Below are positions 7,048-10,067 of a DNA stretch of 10,067 bases, one piece after another; the first letter of the stretch is position 1; each line of letters begins with the position of its first letter. This DNA is from JBBSGC01 sp038254525. Lineage in GTDB: Bacteria; Actinomycetota; Actinomycetes; Propionibacteriales; Nocardioidaceae. The notes beneath the pieces were generated by a model. It was not told the origin of the DNA, searched no databases, and worked only from the letters and a program-made list of their open reading frames with translations. Where the stretch lies: assembly GCA_038254525.1 (NCBI GenBank), contig JBBSGC010000076.1, forward strand, positions 1-10,067. Direction: 5' to 3'. Both the position numbers and the translations under genes were made by a program.

Positions 7048-7053
7048 ACAGTA
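7048..7053 (-). promoter_or_regulatory. Candidate -10 hexamer (TACTGT) for the monooxygenase
   Basis: On the minus strand 7053 to 7048 is TACTGT, the same hexamer used for the divergent pgm gene. It predicts a start near 7041 and a leader of about 55 nt that includes the GGAAGGG ribosome site. No good -35 is visible. Confidence 0.35.
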
Positions 7054-7062
7054 GAGCACCGA

Positions 7063-7078
7063 CCTCCGTGCACGAGGG
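7063..7078. promoter_or_regulatory. Imperfect dyad between divergent promoters
   Basis: CGTGCACG at 7067-7074 is a perfect 8-bp palindrome; outer CC/GG pairs extend it to 7063-7078 with two mismatches per side. It sits between the candidate -10 hexamers of the monooxygenase (7048-7053) and pgm (7111-7116), where a regulator could touch either promoter. An 8-bp palindrome in GC-rich DNA can easily be chance. Confidence 0.2.
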
Positions 7079-7110
7079 GCGCAGCGGTCGTCAGGGTCCG
7101 GTCCGCTGGA

Positions 7111-7116
7111 TACTGT
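7111..7116 (+). promoter_or_regulatory. -10 hexamer TACTGT placed for a leaderless pgm transcript
   Basis: TACTGT is at exactly -12 to -7 from the ATG at 7123. The six bases between (CGCGGC) contain no ribosome site. This is the fourth gene of the window with this geometry. Confidence 0.55.
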
Positions 7117-7122
7117 CGCGGC

Positions 7123-8754
7123 ATGCATCCACGTGCCGGCCAGCCCGCTGCCGCTGAGGACCTCGTGGACGTGTCCGCCCTGCTCAGTGCCTACGGCGAC
7201 CGGACGCCTGACCCCGGCGACCCGGCTCAGCGGGTCGTCTTCGGCACCTCAGGGCACCGCGGCAGCAGCCTGGACGGTGCGTTCAACGACGCACACATCG
7301 CCGCGATCAGCCAGGCCATCGCCGAGTACCGCGCGGGCCGAGGCATCACCGGTCCGCTGCTGATCGGGCGTGACACGCACGCGCTCTCCGAGCCGGCCTG
7401 GGCCACCGCCCTCGAGGTCCTGGTTGCCAACGACGTCGAGGTGCTGATCGACGAACGGGACGGATGGACGCCCACGCCGGCTGTCTCGCACGCCATTCTG
7501 CGGCTCAACCGCGAGGGCGTCCCCGGCGGCGCCGACGGCATAGTCGTGACCCCGTCCCACAACCCGCCGCGGGACGGTGGCTTCAAGTACAACCCGCCGC
7601 ACGGGGGGCCCGCCGACTCCGCCGCCACGGGGCAGATAGCCGAGCGGGCCAACGCGCTGCTCGCCGCTGGAGGCGCGGTGCGGCGCACCGGCATCGAGAA
7701 GGCCCGCGGGTGCGCGGGACGTTATGACTTTCTCGGGCGCTACGTCGACGACCTGGGCTCGGTGGTGGACCTCGAGGCGATCCGGGCGGCCGGCGTACGG
7801 ATCGGGGCCGATCCGATGGGCGGCGCCAGCGTGGACTACTGGGCGGCGATCGCCGAGCGCCATCGGCTCGACCTGACTGTCGTCAACTCCCGAGTCGACC
7901 CGCAGTGGTCCTTCATGACACTGGACCACGACGGCAAGATCCGTATGGACTGCTCCTCGCCGTATGCGATGGCCTCCCTCATCGAGGCCCGCGACACGTA
8001 CACGATCGCGACCGGCAACGACGCCGACGCCGACCGGCACGGCATAGTCACCCCCGATGGCGGGCTGCTCAACCCGAACCACTTCCTGGCGGTGTCGATC
8101 GACTACCTCGTGCGGCACCGGAGCTGGGCGGGGTCGGTGGGGGTGGGCAAGACCCTGGTGTCGTCGAGCATGATCGACCGGGTCGTTGCGGCGCTGGACC
8201 GAGAGCTCGTCGAGGTCCCGGTCGGCTTCAAGTGGTTCGTGGCCGGGCTGCTGGACGGCGACCTGTGCTTCGGCGGTGAGGAGAGCGCCGGTGCGTCGTT
8301 CCTGCGCAAGGACGGCAGTTGCTGGACGACCGACAAGGACGGCATCGTCATGGCACTGCTGGCCGCCGAGATCCAGGCGGTCACCGGGCGCAGCCCGAGC
8401 GAGCACTACGCCGACCTGGTGTCGAGCTTCGGCGACCCGGTGTACGCGCGGGTCGACGCACCGGCCGACCGGGAAGCCAAGGCGCGGTTGGCCCGGCTGT
8501 CGCCGGACGCCGTGACCGCGACGGAGCTGGCCGGTGAGCCGATCGTTGCCCGGCTGACCTCCGCGCCGGGCAACGGAGCGCCGCTGGGCGGGATCAAGGT
8601 CGTGACCCGCAGTGCGTGGTTCGCGGCACGCCCATCGGGGACCGAGGACATCTACAAGATCTATGCCGAGTCCTTCCGGGGCGCCGACCACCTCGCCCAG
8701 GTGCAGTCCGAGGCCCGCGCCGTCGTCGCGACCGCCCTCACTGCCCGTCCGTGA
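7123..8754 (+). CDS. pgm: Phosphoglucomutase (alpha-D-glucose phosphate-specific)
   Basis: A 543-residue cytosolic enzyme of the alpha-D-phosphohexomutase family that interconverts glucose-1-phosphate and glucose-6-phosphate, feeding glycogen, trehalose and nucleotide-sugar synthesis. The phosphoserine loop is TPSHNPP with Ser145. The Mg2+ loop is DADADR at residues 300-305. The sugar-specificity loop is GGEESAGASF with Glu386-Glu387-Ser388. The phosphate-binding loop is RPSGTED at 503-509. VVFGTSGHRG near residue 38 is the N-terminal substrate-phosphate signature. Length, the R-D-G-G-F-K-Y-N-P-P-H-G-G stretch and motif spacing match the E. coli Pgm type (about 546 residues) and not the ManB/GlmM type. 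The frame is open to 6814 upstream, but the ATG at 7123 with its -10 hexamer is the credible start. The last codons (Thr-Ala-Arg-Pro-stop) are the first copy of a tandem repeat. Confidence 0.95.
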   Translation: MHPRAGQPAAAEDLVDVSALLSAYGDRTPDPGDPAQRVVFGTSGHRGSSLDGAFNDAHIAAISQAIAEYRAGRGITGPLLIGRDTHALSEPAWATALEVLVANDVEVLIDERDGWTPTPAVSHAILRLNREGVPGGADGIVVTPSHNPPRDGGFKYNPPHGGPADSAATGQIAERANALLAAGGAVRRTGIEKARGCAGRYDFLGRYVDDLGSVVDLEAIRAAGVRIGADPMGGASVDYWAAIAERHRLDLTVVNSRVDPQWSFMTLDHDGKIRMDCSSPYAMASLIEARDTYTIATGNDADADRHGIVTPDGGLLNPNHFLAVSIDYLVRHRSWAGSVGVGKTLVSSSMIDRVVAALDRELVEVPVGFKWFVAGLLDGDLCFGGEESAGASFLRKDGSCWTTDKDGIVMALLAAEIQAVTGRSPSEHYADLVSSFGDPVYARVDAPADREAKARLARLSPDAVTATELAGEPIVARLTSAPGNGAPLGGIKVVTRSAWFAARPSGTEDIYKIYAESFRGADHLAQVQSEARAVVATALTARP

Positions 8755-8805
8755 GTTCCTGACTGCCCGTCCGTGAGTTTCCGACTGCCCGTCCGTGAGC
8801 TATCG
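8740..8805 (+). repeat. Three tandem 22-bp repeats across the pgm stop codon
   Basis: Units begin at 8740, 8762 and 8784. All share the identical 16-nt core ACTGCCCGTCCGTGAG, followed by 6 variable bases (TTCCTG, TTTCCG, CTATCG). The first core encodes the last pgm residues and the TGA, so the following copies look like duplications of the gene's end. The unit length is not a multiple of 3, so each copy is in a new frame. There are no spacers, so this is not a CRISPR array. Confidence 0.9.
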
Positions 8806-8920
8806 GCTGGCTTGTCGAATCAGCACTCTTGACGATTCCACAAATGACACCAATGTCATTCGCCTGTTACCAAAGTTATTTGTGTGAAAGGTGTTCCCAG
8901 TGGGACGTTTGAGTATTAGC
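8806..8920 (+). promoter_or_regulatory. AT-rich promoter stretch upstream of the wall-hydrolase gene
   Basis: This segment is clearly more AT-rich than the rest of the window. It contains TTGACG (8829-8834), a good -35 match. The best partner is TGTCAT (8854-8859) with a long 19-nt spacer. A TANNNT hexamer, TAGCGT, lies further on at 8917-8922. Neither promoter is convincing alone. CACAAAT (8839-8845) and ATTTGTG (8878-8884) form a second, wider inverted repeat. GTTAC (8866) and GTTAT (8875) are direct half-repeats 9 nt apart. No protein-coding gene is supported here. Confidence 0.4.
8843..8860. promoter_or_regulatory. Perfect 18-bp dyad AATGACA-N4-TGTCATT, probable operator
   Basis: AATGACA (8843-8849) and TGTCATT (8854-8860) are perfect reverse complements around CCAA. 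It lies 8 bp downstream of the TTGACG -35 candidate and overlaps the TGTCAT -10 candidate, which is where a repressor would act. No U-run follows, so it is unlikely to be a terminator. I cannot name the regulator. Confidence 0.5.
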
Positions 8921-9012
8921 GTCGCCGGGGAGTACGCGTCAAGCAGATGGCTTAGTCGAGCCATCGGACGCGCCAGCGCACCGGCGGATGAATGCCGCCG
9001 GCCGGCGAGAGG
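8921..9012 (+). ncRNA. Candidate structured 5' leader (riboswitch-like)
   Basis: Four perfect stems nest within 90 nt upstream of the wall-hydrolase start. P1: TCGCCGG (8922-8928) with CCGGCGA (9002-9008). P2: CGCGTC (8935-8940) with GACGCG (8967-8972). P3, inside P2: GATGGCT (8946-8952) with AGCCATC (8959-8965), with a bulge of 5 nt on one side and 1 nt on the other. P4: CCGGCGG (8981-8987) with CCGCCGG (8995-9001), loop ATGAATG. P1, P2/3 and P4 would form a three-way junction. The P1 5' arm can instead pair with 8981-8986, giving a mutually exclusive fold. The P1 3' arm touches the GAGAGG ribosome site (9007-9012). Actinobacterial NlpC/P60 genes often carry c-di-AMP (ydaO) riboswitches, but the conserved ydaO sequences are not visible here. 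If transcription starts from TAGCGT (8917-8922), P1 would be lost. Confidence 0.4.
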
Positions 9013-9018
9013 ATGCCC

Positions 9019-10067
9019 GTGCCGCAGGACCGCGAGAGCCCGACGTCGTGGCGGCTATCGATGCCTCGACGGGTCACCGCGCTCGGCGCCGTCGCGTCTC
9101 TGATGTTTCTGGCTTCCGTGCCCGGCGCCAGCGCCGGCCAGCACGATCCGTTCCCCACCCAGCAGCAGGTGCAGGACGCCGAGCAGCAAGTGGCAACGAC
9201 TGCTGACCAAGTGGGTGAGATCAAGGCGGAGCTGGCGACGGCCGACCAGCACGTGGAGGAGCTTTCCATCGTCGCCGAGAAGGCGGTCGAGCGTTACAAC
9301 GGGGCGCGTTACGAGCTGCAACAGGCCAGGCAGTCGGCCCGCAGCGCCCGGCAGAGGGCAGCCCGAGCAGCGGCAAGGGTGACTGCCCAGCGGAACGCGG
9401 TGGCGTCGACGGTCGTGTCGAACTACCAGAACGGTGGCCCGGTCTCCGACCTCTCCGTGCTGGTGCAGAACACCGATCCCAGCGCGCTGATGGACCAGTT
9501 CGGTGCCTACTACAGCGTAAGCGGGGCATTGCAGTCCGACCTGGACGCTTACCAGGCCACCCGCGTCGTCTCCCGGGTGCTGTCGCAGCGGGCCACCCAG
9601 GCGCAACAGGCCCAGGCCCGAGCCACTGCTGCGGCTGAGCAGGCGAGGGCTCAAGCGCAGTCCGCGGTCGCTGCGGCGCAGTTGGCAGCGACCTCCCTAG
9701 CAGCGCGCAAGGATGACCTAATCCGCCAGCTCGCCCAGGCGCAGCAGATCTCCGTGCAGCTAGCCCAACAGCGTCAGCGTGCTCTCGCCGCCCAGGCCGC
9801 GCGCGTCGCCGCTCGACAGGCCGCCATCGAGGCCGCGCAGCAGGCCGCGGCCGAGCAGGCCGCCCAGCAGGCCGCCCAGCAGGCCGCCCAGCAGGCCGCG
9901 CAGCAGGCCGCGCAGCAGGCAGCGCAGCAGGCAGCGCAGGAGGCCGCGCAGCAGGCAGCGCAGGAGGCCGCCCAGCAGCAGAACAGCGATAACGCTGGAC
10001 ACCACGGACACTCTGCAAGCACGACCGACCCCGCACCGACCCCGACCCCGACGCCGACGCCGACGCC
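9019..10067 (+). CDS. Secreted coiled-coil protein, N-terminal part of a probable NlpC/P60 peptidoglycan hydrolase (3' end cut off)
   Basis: The frame stays open to the window end, giving 349 residues. A Sec signal peptide is clear: MPRR at residues 15-18, a hydrophobic core at about 19-34, and cleavage after PGASA (Ala39). Residues 45-130 are Gln/Ala/Glu-rich coiled coil. Residues 130-165 (SNYQNGGPVSDLSVLVQNTDP...) match the PcsB/RipA-type segment that follows the first helix in actinobacterial NlpC/P60 hydrolases. A second coiled coil runs from about 170 to 280. Ten AAQQ/AAQE tetrapeptides span residues 281-320, and a Pro-Thr linker starts at 340. The catalytic domain would lie past the window, so the enzymatic call is inference from architecture. 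I prefer GTG 9019 because GAGAGG lies 6 nt upstream. ATG 8992, 9013 and 9061 are alternatives in the same frame, and 9061 would give a compact 25-residue signal peptide. Confidence 0.82.
   Translation, partial: MPQDRESPTSWRLSMPRRVTALGAVASLMFLASVPGASAGQHDPFPTQQQVQDAEQQVATTADQVGEIKAELATADQHVEELSIVAEKAVERYNGARYELQQARQSARSARQRAARAAARVTAQRNAVASTVVSNYQNGGPVSDLSVLVQNTDPSALMDQFGAYYSVSGALQSDLDAYQATRVVSRVLSQRATQAQQAQARATAAAEQARAQAQSAVAAAQLAATSLAARKDDLIRQLAQAQQISVQLAQQRQRALAAQAARVAARQAAIEAAQQAAAEQAAQQAAQQAAQQAAQQAAQQAAQQAAQEAAQQAAQEAAQQQNSDNAGHHGHSASTTDPAPTPTPTPTPT
9859..9978 (+). repeat. Ten 12-bp repeats encoding AAQQ/AAQE
   Basis: Ten consecutive 12-nt units of the form GCN-GCN-CAG-CAG (two units end in GAG) encode the tetrapeptide AAQQ or AAQE. 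Synonymous variation (GCC/GCG/GCA) separates the units, so the array is not a very recent expansion, although three adjacent units at 9859-9894 are identical. The period keeps the frame, so copy number can change without breaking the protein. Confidence 0.9.
10036..10067 (+). repeat. Pro-Thr codon repeat (linker), cut by window end
   Basis: CCGACC/CCGACG hexamers encode a Pro-Thr run that continues past the window. Such runs are typical flexible extracellular linkers between the coiled coil and the catalytic domain in secreted actinobacterial hydrolases. Confidence 0.75.

Noticed and set aside
6814..7122. N-terminal extension of phosphoglucomutase
   Set aside because: It overlaps the monooxygenase gene and the divergent promoter region; ATG 7123 has a correctly placed -10.
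7249..8691. 480-residue open frame on the minus strand opposite pgm
   Set aside because: It mirrors the pgm reading frame; composition is Val/Arg/Gly/Asp/His-rich without recognisable motifs, while pgm has every active-site loop.
8740..8805. CRISPR array
   Set aside because: Repeats are directly tandem with no unique spacers, and no cas genes are present.
8843..8860. Intrinsic terminator for pgm
   Set aside because: The dyad is AT-rich, not followed by a T-run, and sits next to promoter-like elements; an operator is the better reading.
8866..8879. MtrA-type binding site (GTTAC/GTTAT direct repeat)
   Set aside because: Half-sites are 9 nt apart, whereas known MtrA direct repeats are spaced about 11 nt; not enough to claim.
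8930..8975. tRNA-like fold
   Set aside because: Nested hairpins only; no T-loop GTTCGA consensus, no acceptor stem and no anticodon arm of the right size.
8921..9012. Direct assignment as a c-di-AMP (ydaO) riboswitch
   Set aside because: Gene context fits, but I do not see the conserved GCCGAAUCC, GGGGAACC or CCGACAGCUAAC-type segments; only a loose GGATGAAT resemblance. Left as an unclassified structured leader.
8891..9103. 70-codon ORF starting GTG after GAAAGG
   Set aside because: Arg/Cys-rich tail, no domains, overlaps the hydrolase signal-peptide region in another frame; more likely part of the leader.

Overview
The window is GC-rich DNA with tightly packed genes, a strong G/C preference at third codon positions, and several GTG starts. 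Together with an Ndh-type NADH dehydrogenase, a Nei2-like glycosylase and an NlpC/P60-type secreted coiled-coil protein, this points to an actinobacterium of the chromosome-core type. No genus can be named from the sequence. I see no integrase, transposase, tRNA, CRISPR array or phage gene, so this looks like ordinary chromosome and not a mobile island.

Layout. 1-450 (+): 3' part of an Lrp/AsnC regulator. 466-729 (-): small DUF4190-like two-helix membrane protein, convergent with the regulator. 882-1700 (+): Fpg/Nei-family DNA glycosylase. 1805-3127 (+): type II NADH:quinone oxidoreductase, preceded by a possible 8-codon leader peptide and a hairpin over its Shine-Dalgarno sequence. 3169-4032 (+): SIR2-family NAD-dependent protein deacylase, overlapping tail to tail by 65 bp with 3968-5452 (-), a 14-helix drug-efflux type MFS transporter. 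5496-6986 (-): Baeyer-Villiger-type flavin monooxygenase. 7123-8754 (+): phosphoglucomutase. 8740-8805: three tandem 22-bp repeats that begin inside the end of that gene. 8806-9018: AT-rich promoter stretch with a perfect dyad, then a GC-rich segment predicted to fold into nested hairpins. 9019-10067 (+, cut by the window end): secreted coiled-coil protein with an AAQQ repeat and a Pro-Thr linker, almost certainly the N-terminal part of an NlpC/P60 peptidoglycan hydrolase.

How the parts relate. The genes are mostly single transcription units. Ndh makes NAD+ and the sirtuin consumes it, but the sirtuin has its own start-proximal promoter, so a shared operon is not needed. The monooxygenase and the transporter lie in the same direction 43 bp apart, a plausible oxidation-and-export pair, but the transporter also has its own promoter. 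Phosphoglucomutase supplies glucose-1-phosphate for glycogen, trehalose and wall sugars.

Most notable signals. Four genes (nei, sirtuin, MFS, pgm) have a TANNNT -10 hexamer at exactly -12 to -7 from the start codon, the signature of leaderless transcripts. The leader of the wall-hydrolase gene has a riboswitch-like set of alternative stems. The ndh leader has a strong AGGAGG that serves a short TTG ORF coupled to ndh by ATGA. I see no undescribed multi-gene system here; the leader RNAs are the best candidates for something new.
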